This document shows, in pieces, positions 38,414 through 47,963 of a stretch of 64,000 nucleotides of DNA. The stretch is from Paenibacillus sp. JCM 10914 (GTDB taxonomy: Bacteria; Bacillota; Bacilli; Paenibacillales; Paenibacillaceae). Location: the NCBI RefSeq assembly GCF_001315105.1, contig NZ_BAZR01000001.1:124001-188000 (forward strand). The letters run 5' to 3'. The number at the start of each line of letters is the position of its first letter. The first letter of the stretch is position 1. Below the pieces are notes generated by a model. That model worked only from the letters and a program-made list of their open reading frames with translations, ran no database searches and was not told the origin of the DNA. Position numbers and translations under genes: made by a program.

Positions 38414-38459
38414 AAAGGGGTGTCTCAAAAGATCCAAGATCTTGCGAGATGCCCTTTTT
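38414..38459 (+). terminator. Terminator of the yqeG-yqeM operon
   Basis: AAAGGG(G)TGTCTC pairs with GAGATGCCCTTTTT around a 20-base loop; the T run ends it. Confidence 0.8.
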
Positions 38460-38809
38460 GCTGTTCGAAAACGCTCTGCGTACGAATCATTCCTCATGAA
38501 TAGCCAGCTCAGCCCCGGCTGCAATGCGGATACAATCGAGCTGCTGAACTCCCCTCTACGCGCCTACAAATGCGATTCAATTGTATTCAAATCAGCTTAT
38601 ATAGGAAGATATTTGACTGTAGTTAAGGTTCCTTAAGCAGGGCATAGGTTTGCACGTAAGTCTGTGTTAACATGATGGGGTGCTGACTGAACAAGGATTG
38701 ATAGCGCTATCTCACTTCGATGAGATATGGATGAATTGGAAATGTTGCTGTACAGCATGACTCTAATCATAATCAAATCACTAGTTTGTGGTGTGCGAAA
38801 TAAGAGAGG
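38460..38809. other. Intergenic stretch with no supported gene
   Basis: A 64-codon frame (38442-38636) overlaps the terminator and has no ribosome site, so it is not called. A 12-base perfect palindrome, GATAGCGCTATC, at 38699-38710 is the only marked structure and could be an operator for the sugar genes that start at 38822. Confidence 0.4.
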
Positions 38810-38821
38810 ATGGGTGTACTG

Positions 38822-39688
38822 ATGAAATTATCTGTATTTACCGTGGCGACGCCTGATATGCAGCCAGAACAGTTGGCCAAAGCCGCTGCACAGGCAGGAA
38901 TCGAGGGCATTGAATGGCGTTTCAAAGAAATTCCAGCGGATGCGGCCGCAGAAGCACCTTCTTTCTGGCGGCATAATCGTTGCTCGATCGATCCCGGCGG
39001 TTCTGAACAAGATTGGCAGGAGTTTCAACAGGCCGCTGAGAAACACGGACGCCGTTCGCTCGCCGTTGTCCCTTATCTGCAATGCGGTGACCTCGAAGAG
39101 ACGGAGAAGGTGATGAGAGCGGCGAAGGTAGTCAATGCATCCTTCATTCGCGTAGGTGTGCCAGGCTATGATCGCAGACAAAATTATAACGAACTGTTTG
39201 ACCAAGCGGTGCGATATTTGCATGAGGTGGAAGATTTAGCGCGGACGTATAATGTGAAGGCGATAGTGGAAACGCATCATCTGACGATAACACCGAGTGC
39301 GTCCTTGGCTCATCGGTTGGTGTCGTCGTTCAATCCCGATCAGATCGGCGTATTGTATGATCCCGGGAATATGGTGCATGAAGGCTACGAGAACTATCGT
39401 ATGGGCTTGGAACTGCTCGGGCCTTATCTTGCTCATGTACACGTGAAAAATGGCGGTTACCAGCGGCATACGGCAGAGGATGGAAGTTCTTCCACATGGT
39501 CAAGCGGCTGGGTTGCACTGAATCATGGCGCAGTTCCCTGGTCGCAGGTTATTCAGGATTTGAAATCAGTCGGCTATGAAGGATATTACGGGGTAGAAGA
39601 TTTCAGCGGTACGTACTCTTCCGGCGAAATGCTAACTCGCTTTGCTGAACAGATGCGAGCGTGGAGCGAGCAGAAACAACTGACATAA
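38822..39688 (+). CDS. Sugar phosphate isomerase/epimerase family protein (TIM barrel)
   Basis: 288 residues from ATG 38822; the ATG at 38810 directly abuts AGAGAGG and is less likely. Metal-site pattern: Glu in 'AIVETHH', Asp in 'LYDPGN', His in 'AHVHVKN' and Glu in 'YYGVEDFSG'. Such proteins pair with Gfo/Idh dehydrogenases, two of which follow, in the use of inositols or unusual sugars. First gene of a likely four-gene block ending with an AraC regulator. Confidence 0.88.
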   Translation: MKLSVFTVATPDMQPEQLAKAAAQAGIEGIEWRFKEIPADAAAEAPSFWRHNRCSIDPGGSEQDWQEFQQAAEKHGRRSLAVVPYLQCGDLEETEKVMRAAKVVNASFIRVGVPGYDRRQNYNELFDQAVRYLHEVEDLARTYNVKAIVETHHLTITPSASLAHRLVSSFNPDQIGVLYDPGNMVHEGYENYRMGLELLGPYLAHVHVKNGGYQRHTAEDGSSSTWSSGWVALNHGAVPWSQVIQDLKSVGYEGYYGVEDFSGTYSSGEMLTRFAEQMRAWSEQKQLT

Positions 39689-39713
39689 ATTGAATGAAGG
39701 AGGTACTAAGGTT

Positions 39714-40883
39714 ATGAATCAGGTTAGAGTAGGGGTTATCGGGCTTGGCATGGGTTTCTCACACGCAAGAACGCTCGCAGCCGGACGAGTGGCTGGGGCC
39801 AAGCTTGTTGCTGTATGTGATCTGAAACCGGCCAAACAAGAAGAAGCCAGAGCTACGCTTCCACCCGATGTTAGGATATGGGACAATGTGGACGCGATGA
39901 TCCAATCGGGCGAACTGGATGCAGTGATCATAGCAACACCGCATTATGGACATCCGCAAGAAGCCATTCACTGTTTGAAATCTGGCCTTCATGTGCTCAT
40001 TGAGAAGCCGGCGGGCGTGTATACGAAGCAGGTTCGCGAGATGAACGATGTAGCCAAGAATAGCGGCAAAGTGTTCTCCATCATGTACAACCAGCGCTGC
40101 AATCCGCTGTATAAGAAGCTTCGAGAACTTATAGCAGATGGTGAGCTTGGTGAAGTCCGGCGCATGAATTGGATTGTTACGAATTGGTATCGTTCTCAGA
40201 GTTATTACGATTCAGGCGGCTGGCGCGCGACTTGGGGGGGCGAAGGCGGAGGCGTGCTCATCAATCAATCCCCGCATCAGCTCGACCTATGGCAATGGAC
40301 AACCGGGATGATGCCTAAGCGAATCCGGGCTTTCTGTTCATTTGGCAAGTATCGCAATATTGAGGTTGAAGACGATGTGACCGCTTATGCAGAATATGAG
40401 AACGGTGCGACAGCTGTCTTTATTACGACCACGGGGGAAGCGCCAGGGACGAATCGGTATGAGGTAACAGGCGACCGTGGGAAGATTGTGATTGAGAACG
40501 GGCAGCTTCATTTCTGGAGACTTCGTGTAGCGGAGCCGGAATTTAATCAGCAGTATACAGGCGGTTTTGGCGAACCCGAATGCTGGAAGTGTGAAGTTCC
40601 GATCTCCGGGGATAATCCACAACATCAGGGAATTATTCAGAACTTCGTGAATGCGATTGCTCATGGCGAGCCGCTGATCGCGCCTGGAGAAGAAGGTATT
40701 CATGGCTTAACGTTATCCAATGCGATGCATTTGTCTACTTGGACGGACAACTGGGTGAATTTGCCGATGGACGAGGATTTGTATTATGAGAAGCTCCAGG
40801 AACGGATCGCCCACTCGACAACGGCGAAGCAGGTCAAAGAGGTTGCGCCTGTGGATATGAGCAAGACGTTCGGATCGTATTAA
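39714..40883 (+). CDS. Gfo/Idh/MocA-family oxidoreductase
   Basis: 389 residues from ATG 39714, which follows GAAGGAGG; the frame is open back to 39690. Rossmann motif 'GVIGLGMGFSHA', the 'EKPAG' motif near residue 99, and a C-terminal substrate domain define the family. The NAD(P)-linked substrate is probably a sugar or cyclitol but cannot be told. It is 25 bases after the epimerase gene and 25 bases before the second dehydrogenase. Confidence 0.92.
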   Translation: MNQVRVGVIGLGMGFSHARTLAAGRVAGAKLVAVCDLKPAKQEEARATLPPDVRIWDNVDAMIQSGELDAVIIATPHYGHPQEAIHCLKSGLHVLIEKPAGVYTKQVREMNDVAKNSGKVFSIMYNQRCNPLYKKLRELIADGELGEVRRMNWIVTNWYRSQSYYDSGGWRATWGGEGGGVLINQSPHQLDLWQWTTGMMPKRIRAFCSFGKYRNIEVEDDVTAYAEYENGATAVFITTTGEAPGTNRYEVTGDRGKIVIENGQLHFWRLRVAEPEFNQQYTGGFGEPECWKCEVPISGDNPQHQGIIQNFVNAIAHGEPLIAPGEEGIHGLTLSNAMHLSTWTDNWVNLPMDEDLYYEKLQERIAHSTTAKQVKEVAPVDMSKTFGSY

Positions 40884-40908
40884 TACTATCGTCAGGAGGC
40901 TAATGCGT

Positions 40909-41994
40909 ATGGATCGTAGCAATGGGATGCTGTATGCACCGGTTGGCAAGGCAAAGCCGGTATGTAAACCAGGGGAATTTGTATTTGCCGCCATGTCACT
41001 TGAGCATGGTCATATCTATGGAATGTGCAACGGATTGATCGAAGCGGGAGCTACGCTGAAATGGGTCTACGATGTTGATCCCGAGAAGGTGGCAGCGTTC
41101 CGCAAGGCTTATCCGAATGTAGCGGTTGCAGATTCCGAGGCCGATGTGCTAGAGGATAAGGAGGTGCAGCTAATTGCGGCGGCTGCTATTCCATCAGAGC
41201 GATGTGAATTGGGACTGCGCGCGATGTCCCACGGTAAGGATTATTTTACCGATAAGACGCCTTTCACTACACTTGAGCAGGTACAGGCGGCGCGTGTCAA
41301 AGCGGCTGAGACCGGGCAAAAATATATGGTCTATTACAGCGAACGACTCCATGTGGAAAGTGCCGTCCATGCGGGAAGCTTAATCAAAGACGGAGCGATC
41401 GGCCGTGTTGTGCAAGTAATGGGGACAGGACCGCATCGATTGAATGCGGCTTCGCGTCCGGATTGGTTTTTCCGTCATGAGCAGTACGGTGGTATCTTAT
41501 GCGATATCGGGTCGCATCAGATCGAGCAGTTCTTATACTTTGCCGATTGCCGTGACGCGAAAGTGCTCAGCAGCAAAGTAGGCAATTACGCCAATCCAGA
41601 TTATCCTGAATTGGAGGATTTCGGTGATGCAACTCTGCTCGGCGACAACGGAGCGACTAATTATTTTCGAGTGGATTGGTTAACCCCGGGCGGCCTCGGT
41701 ACGTGGGGGGACGGCAGAACAGTGATCCTTGGGACGCAAGGGTATATCGAGCTGCGCAAGTACATCGACATTGCCAGAGCTCCGCATGGAGACCATCTCT
41801 ACTTGGTTAATGGTGAAGGCGAATTTCATATGGAGCTTCAGGGCAAGGTGGGATACCCGTTTTTTGGCGAGCTGATTATGGATTGTTTGGAGCGTACGGA
41901 ACGGGCGATGACGCAGGAACATGCTTTCAAGGCCGGGGAATTGTGCATATTGGCTCAAAATGAAGCGGTACGGATTCCAGCAAATCCATTATAA
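40909..41994 (+). CDS. Gfo/Idh/MocA-family oxidoreductase (second)
   Basis: 361 residues from ATG 40909, with TCAGGAGG 9 bases before it. The Rossmann part is less standard ('FAAMSLEHGHIYGMC') and the 'EKP' motif is replaced by 'DKTPF' near residue 116. The C-terminal domain has 'GGILCDIGSHQIEQFLYF', matching the family's conserved His. It diverges clearly from the preceding dehydrogenase, so the two probably act on different intermediates. Confidence 0.88.
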   Translation: MDRSNGMLYAPVGKAKPVCKPGEFVFAAMSLEHGHIYGMCNGLIEAGATLKWVYDVDPEKVAAFRKAYPNVAVADSEADVLEDKEVQLIAAAAIPSERCELGLRAMSHGKDYFTDKTPFTTLEQVQAARVKAAETGQKYMVYYSERLHVESAVHAGSLIKDGAIGRVVQVMGTGPHRLNAASRPDWFFRHEQYGGILCDIGSHQIEQFLYFADCRDAKVLSSKVGNYANPDYPELEDFGDATLLGDNGATNYFRVDWLTPGGLGTWGDGRTVILGTQGYIELRKYIDIARAPHGDHLYLVNGEGEFHMELQGKVGYPFFGELIMDCLERTERAMTQEHAFKAGELCILAQNEAVRIPANPL

Positions 41995-41996
41995 TA

Positions 41997-42065
41997 GAGA
42001 GGATCCTCCTTTTAATTGAAGGGGTGACTTAATTACACACTTCATCCTGAAGGAGTGATCCTCTC
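41997..42065 (+). promoter_or_regulatory. Inverted repeat that pairs with the ribosome site of the AraC gene
   Basis: Left arm 41997-42011 (GAGAGGATCCTCCTT) matches right arm 42050-42065 with one bulged base; the loop is 38 bases. The right arm contains AAGGAG, the ribosome site, and ends exactly before the GTG start at 42066. Folding would hide the site. No T run is present, so this looks like translational control and not a terminator. Confidence 0.6.
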
Positions 42066-42947
42066 GTGACTTCAGCTTCCAGTGGACTGCCGAGTTTTGA
42101 TCGAATGCAATTGAGAGAGCCGTTTGATCTTACCTATTATAATGAACAGCCGCTATCTGCCGGACAATTCCACTCCCATGCCTTTTATGAGATTTTTTAT
42201 TTTCACGAAGGCCGATGCACCTATCTGATCGGGGACTCCGTCTTTGTTCTGAAGCCGGGCGATTTGCTTCTGATGAACGGTTTGACGCTGCATTGTCCGA
42301 GTGTCGAGCCTGGTTCGAAATATGTAAGAAGCATTATTCATTTTGACCCGGCCTGGTTATGCAAGGACTTGCCGGAAGTTGCGAAAGGCATCCTTCTAGA
42401 ACCTTTTGAAACACTGCGAAATCACCGGATTGCTCTGACGGGTTCGGACAAGCAGGAGTTCGAAGCTCTGCTCGATGACGTGCAGCGTATATCGATGGCA
42501 GGGGGCAAGTACAAGCAGGAGCGTATCACGCTCCGTATTCAGGAACTCATGTACATGATTGCGGGCTGGTGCCTAAATGAAGTGCAGGAGCAAGAGGCGG
42601 TATCGGACAAAGAGCGCCATGTCCAGCATGTGGTCTCCTTCGTAGAAGATCATTTTATGCAGGATATAACACTTGAAGGTATTGCACGGGATATGCATAT
42701 TACGAAGCATTACTTGTCGGCCTTATTCAAGGAAGTTACGGGAACGACCGTATTCAAATACGTATATCATCGGCGAATCAATCAAGCGAAGATCCTGCTC
42801 AAGTTATATCCGCACATGAGCATAACGGATGTCAGCCGTTCTGCTGGATTTAAGCACCTGGCCCATTTCAGCCGAATGTTTAAGTCCCAGGTAGGCGTAA
42901 CGCCTGAGCGTTACCGGAGAAGTAATGATGAACTTTCGTTGACTTAA
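42066..42947 (+). CDS. AraC-family transcriptional regulator with cupin sensor
   Basis: 293 residues. The N-terminal cupin domain (His in 'QFHSHAFYEIFYF' and 'EGRCTYLI', about residues 36-60) should bind the inducer; the C-terminal double helix-turn-helix starts near 190 ('ITLEGIARDMHITKHYLSALFKEVTG') and ends with the 'GVTPERYRR' pattern. It likely controls the epimerase/dehydrogenase genes just upstream. The GTG start at 42066 follows AAGGAG by 10 bases. Confidence 0.92.
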   Translation: MTSASSGLPSFDRMQLREPFDLTYYNEQPLSAGQFHSHAFYEIFYFHEGRCTYLIGDSVFVLKPGDLLLMNGLTLHCPSVEPGSKYVRSIIHFDPAWLCKDLPEVAKGILLEPFETLRNHRIALTGSDKQEFEALLDDVQRISMAGGKYKQERITLRIQELMYMIAGWCLNEVQEQEAVSDKERHVQHVVSFVEDHFMQDITLEGIARDMHITKHYLSALFKEVTGTTVFKYVYHRRINQAKILLKLYPHMSITDVSRSAGFKHLAHFSRMFKSQVGVTPERYRRSNDELSLT

Positions 42948-42964
42948 TCATTCTTTTCGGGTAT

Positions 42965-43262
42965 AATATCCACATTAAATTACTAATATGTAAGCGTTGA
43001 AGAGGATTATTAGTTCCCCAATCGATCATGCAGAGAGCCGGTGGCAGGGTGAAAGCCGGTTGACGATAGGAATGAACTCGCCTTGGAGCTGCGATGTCAA
43101 CCCGGGAACAGCAGGGACCGATGAAGCATCGACGTCTCATCCGCGATAAGGATGCAAGAGTGAGCGAAGGGCAAAGCATGCCTTTGGCTAACTAGGGTGG
43201 TACCACGGGAATCAAACCTCTCGTCCCTAGCGATTAACGCTAGTGATGATGAGGTTTTTTTG
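42965..43262 (+). ncRNA. T-box leader controlling leuS
   Basis: The conserved T-box sequence AGGGTGGTACCACGG is at about 43192-43207, 115 bases before the leuS ATG. Several stems precede it. A leucine codon CTC at 43077-43079, inside 'GAACTCG', is the likely specifier. Downstream, 43214-43262 forms a terminator. Uncharged leucine tRNA would pair at both sites and let transcription continue into leuS. Confidence 0.9.
43214..43262 (+). terminator. Regulated terminator of the leuS T-box
   Basis: AAACCTC and CTAGCG pair with CGCTAG and GAGGTTT across an ATTAA loop, followed by a run of Ts. The alternative antiterminator would pair the T-box sequence with the 5' side. Confidence 0.85.
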
Positions 43263-43321
43263 TTTTCTTGGGGCAACTGGCATCAGCTGTTGTCTTTACT
43301 TAGAAGGAGGAGCTATGAAGT

Positions 43322-45762
43322 ATGGCGGATAATCAATCACAAGGCCACGGCTATCAGCCGCAGGCCATCGAACCGAAATGGCAGCAATATTGGGATGGAC
43401 ACAAAACCTTTAAAACCGAGGATCAATCATCCAAACCGAAGTTTTATGCGCTCGATATGTTCCCTTATCCATCCGGATCTGGGCTGCATGTAGGGCATCC
43501 GGAAGGCTTCACGGCGACTGATATCGTGTCCCGTTACAAGCGGATGCGCGGATATAATGTCCTTCACCCTATGGGATGGGATGCCTTTGGACTGCCTGCG
43601 GAGCAGTACGCAATGGACACCGGGAAGCACCCGCGTGAGTTTACCGTGCAGAATATCGATACGTTCCGTCGTCAGATCAAGTCGCTCGGCTTCTCTTACG
43701 ATTGGGACCGGGAGATCAGCACGACAGATCCTGAGTATTACAAATGGACGCAGTGGATATTCATTCAATTGTATAATCGCGGACTTGCCTATGTGGCTGA
43801 GGTACCGGTGAACTGGTGTGAGGCGCTTGGCACCGTGCTGGCAAACGAAGAAGTCATTGACGGCAAGAGTGAGCGCGGCGGGCATCCGGTCGTGCGTAAG
43901 CCGATGCGTCAATGGATTCTGCGTATTACGGAATATGCAGATCGCCTGCTTGAGGACCTGGATGATCTCGACTGGAGCGAGAGCCTGAAGGATATGCAGC
44001 GCAATTGGATCGGTAAATCAACCGGCGCGGAAGTGCGGTTTGAGATCGAGGGACATGATCGCCATCTGGAGGTATTCACCACACGTCCAGACACGTTGTT
44101 TGGCGCAAGCTACTGCGTGCTGGCACCTGAACATGAGCTTGTGGACGTCATCACCTCGACTGATCAGCGCGATGCGGTCAAAGCCTACCAGGACCAAGCA
44201 GCACGCAAGAGTGATCTGGAGCGTACCGATCTGGCGAAAGATAAAACCGGAGTATTCACAGGTTCATATGCCATTAATCCGGTCAATGGCGCTAAAGTGC
44301 AAATCTGGATCGCCGACTATGTTCTGGCAGGTTATGGAACAGGTGCGATTATGGCAGTTCCAGGCATGATAGTCGTGACTGGGAGTTTGCAAAGCAGTTC
44401 AATCTTCCGATTATTGAAGTTGTACAGGGCGGAAACGTTGAGGAAGAAGCTTACACAGGTGCCGGCGAGCATGTGAATTCCGAATTCCTCAACGGTCTGG
44501 ACAATGAAGCGGCTATTCAGGCGATGAATGAGTGGCTGGAGAAGAGCGGCAAAGGTAAGAAGAAAGTGACTTACCGTCTGCGCGATTGGCTGTTTAGCCG
44601 TCAGCGCTATTGGGGGGAGCCGATTCCGATTCTGCATCTGGAAGACGGAACGATGAAGACGGTGCCGGAGGATCAGCTTCCACTGCTCCTGCCGGATGTC
44701 GATCAGATTAGACCTTCCGCTACCGGAGAATCTCCGCTGGCTAACGTAACGGAGTGGCTCGAGACAGTTGATCCTGAGACAGGGATGAAAGCCCGAAGAG
44801 AGACAAATACGATGCCGCAGTGGGCGGGAAGCTGCTGGTACTACCTGCGCTACATCGATCCGAATAACAATGATGAACTGTGTTCGAAGGAGAAGCAGAA
44901 AGAGTGGCTTCCGGTTGACCTGTATATCGGTGGTGCAGAGCATGCTGTCCTTCACTTGCTGTATGCCCGTTTCTGGCATAAAGTATTGTACGATTTGGGT
45001 GTTGTTGATACGAAGGAGCCGTTCCAGAAACTTGTCAATCAAGGTATGATTCTGGGTAACAATAACGAGAAGATGAGTAAGTCACGCGGCAATGTCATTA
45101 ATCCGGATGATATCGTGAACGAGTATGGGGCCGACACACTGCGCGTATACGAGATGTTCATGGGACCGCTGGAAGCGACCAAGCCATGGAATACCAACGG
45201 TGTGGAAGGAACGCATCGTTTCCTCTCCCGGGTATGGCGACTGTTTATCGGCGATGATGGCCAGCTGAACCCACGTATCGTGGACGGAGAAGGGTCCGAT
45301 GAACTTAAGCGCACGCTGCATAAGACAATCAAGAAGGTAACCGATGATATTGAGCACCTTCGTTTCAACACAGCGATCAGCCAGTTGATGATCTTCATCA
45401 ATGAGGGGTACAAGGCAGAAGAACTTCCTCGCCAAGCGATGGAGAGCTTCGTCCAACTGCTGTCCCCGCTTGCCCCTCATCTGGCTGAAGAACTGTGGAG
45501 TCGTTTAGGTTACAGCGAGAGCATTACTTATGTGACATGGCCTGAATACAATGAGGCTTGGACGGTAGAGGCAGAAGTAGAGATCGTCATTCAAGTAAAC
45601 GGCAAAATCGTAGAAAGAGCTAAAATTGCAAAAGACATGGATCAAGAAGCCATGCAACAACATAGCCTCTCCCTTCCGAATGTCAAGCAGGCGCTGGAAG
45701 GAAAGAGTATTCGCAAAGTGATCGCCGTACCGGGTAAACTGGTCAATATCGTGGCCGGTTAA
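43322..45762 (+). CDS. leuS: Leucyl-tRNA synthetase (frameshifted as printed)
   Basis: Charges leucine to tRNA; essential. Class I motifs are present: '[17 protein letters not shown]' (HIGH box, about residues 42-58), the editing domain ('[12 protein letters not shown]'), and 'KMSKSRGN' (KMSKS). The frame breaks at 44363, inside the editing-domain end '[10 protein letters not shown]': adding one C there restores '[14 protein letters not shown]' and a protein of 813 residues. An essential gene broken once, with no second copy in view, argues for a sequence error. The ATG follows AGAAGGAGGAG. Confidence 0.96.
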
Positions 45763-46585
45763 TCGTAAAACCGAAGGCAGCATCCAGTTTTGCCAGATCC
45801 TCCTCATATTTGTCATGAGTGGTTTTGATCAATTGGTAGAACAGTCCGTTCAGGTTGGAATCGAGTAATGCCAACGCCTGAGCGGTGATGCCTCCGGGTA
45901 CCGCAACCCGTTCTTGCAACTGCTCGGGGGAGAACCCCTCCTCCGTCAGCAGCTTGCCGGTGCCAAGCAGCATCTCACCGGCTAATGCATTTAAGACTTT
46001 GCGGTCGATACCGGTCATCTCAACGGCGGCATCAATCCATTTTTCCATGAACAAACTTAAAAAAGCAGGTCCGCAGCTGGAGAAATCGGAAGTGATTCGC
46101 GTGTGCGATTCCAGTATCTCTAGCGGCCTGCTGATATAAGACAGGTGGCTTTCAATAAGCTGCCTGTCTTCTTCTTTTATACGGGAACCATAAATACATA
46201 ACGATGCGCCGCCTCCCGTAAGGTTGGTAATGCTGGGTATGATTTTCGCTACCTTGCAAGGCAGCGCGGATTCCAGATGAATCAGCTGAACCGGGCTGGT
46301 GATGGAGATAGCGATTTGGCGGTTGTTGACCCGGCTCTGAATCTCACTGATGACCGATTTGAATTCCAGCGGTTTGACACATAAGAAGAAGATGTCGCTT
46401 TGGGAGGCAGTTTCTGTATTGCTGCTGCATACAGTCAGCCCAGGGTGACGTTCGGCCAGCAGCTGTGCCTTCTCAGGACTGCGGTTGCTAACCAGGATCT
46501 GCTCAGGCAGGAGTGCGCCCGATTGGATGAAGGCTTCGATTAACAGACTTCCCATGCTGCCCGTACCGATAAAACCGACCTTCAT
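45743..46585 (-). CDS. comER: Late competence protein ComER (pyrroline-5-carboxylate reductase-like)
   Basis: 280 residues, a ProC-type fold with Rossmann start 'GFIGTGSMG' and the later '[14 protein letters not shown]' region near residue 230. It lies divergent from comEA, as comER does in B. subtilis, which gives the name. Its exact role in competence is unproven, and it may be a spare P5C reductase. It overlaps the leuS end by 20 bases on the other strand. Confidence 0.9.
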   Translation of the reverse strand: MKVGFIGTGSMGSLLIEAFIQSGALLPEQILVSNRSPEKAQLLAERHPGLTVCSSNTETASQSDIFFLCVKPLEFKSVISEIQSRVNNRQIAISITSPVQLIHLESALPCKVAKIIPSITNLTGGGASLCIYGSRIKEEDRQLIESHLSYISRPLEILESHTRITSDFSSCGPAFLSLFMEKWIDAAVEMTGIDRKVLNALAGEMLLGTGKLLTEEGFSPEQLQERVAVPGGITAQALALLDSNLNGLFYQLIKTTHDKYEEDLAKLDAAFGFTINRPRY

Positions 46586-46723
46586 GTGTATGTTCCCTCC
46601 TTTCGCGCTTTACGGCAGAAATGTACCGTTCTTACGTTTAATGTATGCGAGGAAGATGCCGATTCATGACGATTTTTCATGTGATTTATGGATGTATATA
46701 CGATGAGAGGAGAAGGATGAGTG

Positions 46724-47293
46724 ATGAAACGCAGTTCTATGGGATGGAGTATAACGGCGGCGGTTATGGGTTCTGCCTTGATCTTGTTCGCCGGAGGAAG
46801 TAATAAGGGCATAGAAGAGTGGGAGCCGCTAAACGACCAGATGGGGATAGTCATGGGCATGAAAGGCGATGAAAGGGCTGCTGAAGTCGTTAACGAGCTG
46901 CCAGATTTGGCGGTTTCTCCTGTAAATGCAACATTGCCGATGGCGGAGGCTGCTTCGGCGGAATCTGCTTCTGATCGAGCTGCCGACGGCCCTGATAAGC
47001 ATGAAGAATCACCCGTTCAAGCCGCACCAGAGTCCAGGCCTGTCCCCACTGAACCAGAGTCCAGCCCCGCTACTGATGTGGCAGAGACGGAGGATCAGTC
47101 CGGACTGATCAATGTCAATACGGCAGATGCCCAGACGTTGATGGAATTGCCAGGTATCGGCGAGGCCAAAGCGAAGGCCATTATCAATCACCGGACTCAA
47201 TTCGGACCATACCGCAGCGTGGCGGATTTGTTGGAAGTCAAAGGCATTGGGCCGAAGATGCTGGAGAAGATGAAGCCTTACGTGGGGCTTTAG
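46724..47293 (+). CDS. comEA: ComEA helix-hairpin-helix DNA receptor
   Basis: 189 residues. An N-terminal membrane anchor (about residues 6-24) is followed by a long linker rich in Ala, Pro, Glu and Ser, then the helix-hairpin-helix domain ('INVNTADAQTLMELPGIGEAKAKAII'). The domain binds incoming DNA at the cell surface. First of comEA-comEB-comEC. The ATG at 46724 follows GGAGAAGG; a GTG lies directly before it. Confidence 0.95.
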   Translation: MKRSSMGWSITAAVMGSALILFAGGSNKGIEEWEPLNDQMGIVMGMKGDERAAEVVNELPDLAVSPVNATLPMAEAASAESASDRAADGPDKHEESPVQAAPESRPVPTEPESSPATDVAETEDQSGLINVNTADAQTLMELPGIGEAKAKAIINHRTQFGPYRSVADLLEVKGIGPKMLEKMKPYVGL

Positions 47294-47346
47294 CTATGTG
47301 CTACAATAAAGAATATAGGATATTGATAAGGAACAGGTGACAGAAG

Positions 47347-47865
47347 ATGATGACTGATCAACGCAAGGATTGGGATACATATTTCATGGATATCGCCTTC
47401 ATGGTATCGACGCGTTCCCAGTGTCCTCGCCGTCATGTAGGGGCTGTGCTCGTGCAAGGCAAGAAACTGCTTGGCACAGCGTACAATGGCGCGCCGATGG
47501 GCGTCTCCGATTGCTCGGAGGCTGGCTGCATGATCGTAGAGGATTATGAACTGGTTATGCAGGATGGCAAAGAGAGTATGGTTAAGAAGCAGCGATGCGT
47601 TCGTACCATACACGCAGAACAGAATTTGTTGTTGTTCACGGATCGAATCGACAGAGAAGGCAGTACGGTGTATGTGACGGATGAACCGTGCTGGACGTGT
47701 GCGAACATGCTCGCGAATAGCGGCATCGTGGAGGTCGTATATTATAGACCTTATCCTAAGGATACGGGTAAGGTATCACGCATGATGGAGCAGAAGGGGA
47801 TTATGTTCCGTCGATTAGAGCGGTATGAGCCGCCGCGCGAGACGTTGATGATTGTAGCTGAATAA
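47347..47865 (+). CDS. comEB: dCMP deaminase-family protein ComEB
   Basis: 172 residues. Zinc ligands and acid are seen: His89-Ala-Glu91 and Cys115-Trp-Thr-Cys118. It converts dCMP to dUMP, feeding thymidylate synthesis; despite the name it is not required for DNA uptake in Bacillus. An ATG follows AGGTGACAGAAG. A terminator separates it from comEC. Confidence 0.95.
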   Translation: MMTDQRKDWDTYFMDIAFMVSTRSQCPRRHVGAVLVQGKKLLGTAYNGAPMGVSDCSEAGCMIVEDYELVMQDGKESMVKKQRCVRTIHAEQNLLLFTDRIDREGSTVYVTDEPCWTCANMLANSGIVEVVYYRPYPKDTGKVSRMMEQKGIMFRRLERYEPPRETLMIVAE

Positions 47866-47887
47866 GCTGAATAATGAATTCGATGGG

Positions 47888-47929
47888 AAGAACCTTTGAC
47901 TGCAACGCAGAGCAAAGGTTCTTTTTTTA
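47888..47929 (+). terminator. Terminator between comEB and comEC
   Basis: AAGAACCTTTG and CAAAGGTTCTT arms, loop of 14 bases, followed by TTTTTTT. It could limit comEC expression relative to comEA-comEB. Confidence 0.9.
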
Positions 47930-47963
47930 GTTCTAACTTTTTCACGAAAGGAATTAAATCAAG

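Noticed and set aside
38404..38459. Possible insertion-sequence end (GGGGTGTCTCAAAAG)
   Set aside because: It forms a normal terminator with its own right arm and T run; no transposase or second end is nearby.
38442..38636. 64-codon frame after the methyltransferase gene
   Set aside because: It starts inside the terminator, has no ribosome site and no recognisable domain.
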